From an uncultured Pseudomonadota bacterium (lineage in GTDB: Bacteria; Pseudomonadota; Alphaproteobacteria; Rs-D84), in contig CALYRP010000054.1 of assembly GCA_945483255.1 (NCBI GenBank), positions 1 through 5,647 on the forward strand: 5,647 nucleotides of DNA, in the 5' to 3' direction. Positions within the stretch are counted from its first letter, which is position 1. Each line of letters opens with the position of its first letter. This document shows positions 5,636 to 5,647 of this stretch, piece after piece. The notes beneath the pieces are model-generated. The model had not been told where the DNA came from. It did not search any database and saw only the letters and a program-made list of their open reading frames with translations. A program made the position numbers and the translations under genes.

Positions 5636-5647
5636 AAAACATACCAT

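Noticed and set aside
5608..5640. Repeated GATAAT-like boxes near the right edge as multiple promoters
   Set aside because: The region is almost all A and T; most boxes lack a -35 at proper spacing. Only one weak pair is retained as a low-confidence feature.
5451..5642. 63-codon minus-strand ORF across the porin end and terminator
   Set aside because: It runs antisense through the porin 3' end and through the terminator hairpin; its peptide is low complexity. A shadow frame.
5549..5647. Minus-strand frame from the right edge beginning ATGGTATGTTTT and stopping near 5546, beside the terminator (about 33 codons)
   Set aside because: Extremely AT-rich, low-complexity codons unlike the neighbours, and no ribosome site or recognisable peptide. 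It could only be the tail of a gene outside the window, which cannot be judged here.

Overview
The window looks like a compact, AT-rich chromosomal segment of an uncultured alphaproteobacterium, probably from a host-associated or gut-type lineage. The evidence is an RpoH that keeps the RpoH box, and a YfgM-like/BamB-like gene pair in the order usual for alphaproteobacteria. Spacing is very tight: 1-2 nt gaps, one 4-nt overlap, and a terminator shared by convergent genes. The exact lineage cannot be read from the sequence. There are no mobile elements, CRISPR arrays or RNA genes that I can support.

Layout. At the left edge a HAD-family hydrolase begins on the minus strand (17 codons visible). 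A 221-bp divergent intergenic region follows, holding a perfect 12-bp palindrome, a second 7-bp inverted repeat, a 43-codon ORF of doubtful status and a good sigma-70 promoter. That promoter drives a two-gene plus-strand lipoprotein operon (273-2071): a COG3014-type TPR lipoprotein and an LpoB-type activator of penicillin-binding proteins. A bidirectional terminator separates it from a convergent minus-strand operon (3500-2114): a YfgM-like membrane-anchored TPR protein, then an unusually short BamB-like propeller lipoprotein. From a shared divergent promoter region, rpoH (heat-shock sigma factor) runs rightward and is followed 2 nt later by an outer-membrane porin-like barrel protein and a strong terminator. 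The last ~100 bp is non-coding as far as I can see.

How the genes fit together. Apart from HAD, everything concerns the cell envelope or its stress control: a lipoprotein pair likely serving peptidoglycan synthesis, a YfgM/BamB pair for Sec-exit and outer-membrane protein assembly, a porin that would be a client of that assembly, and the sigma factor for protein-folding stress. The most notable points are the minimal BamB, the overlapping -10 elements of rpoH and yfgM, and two operons whose predicted transcription starts fall at or within a few bases of the start codon, suggesting leaderless mRNAs. I see no clearly new defence or mobile system here.
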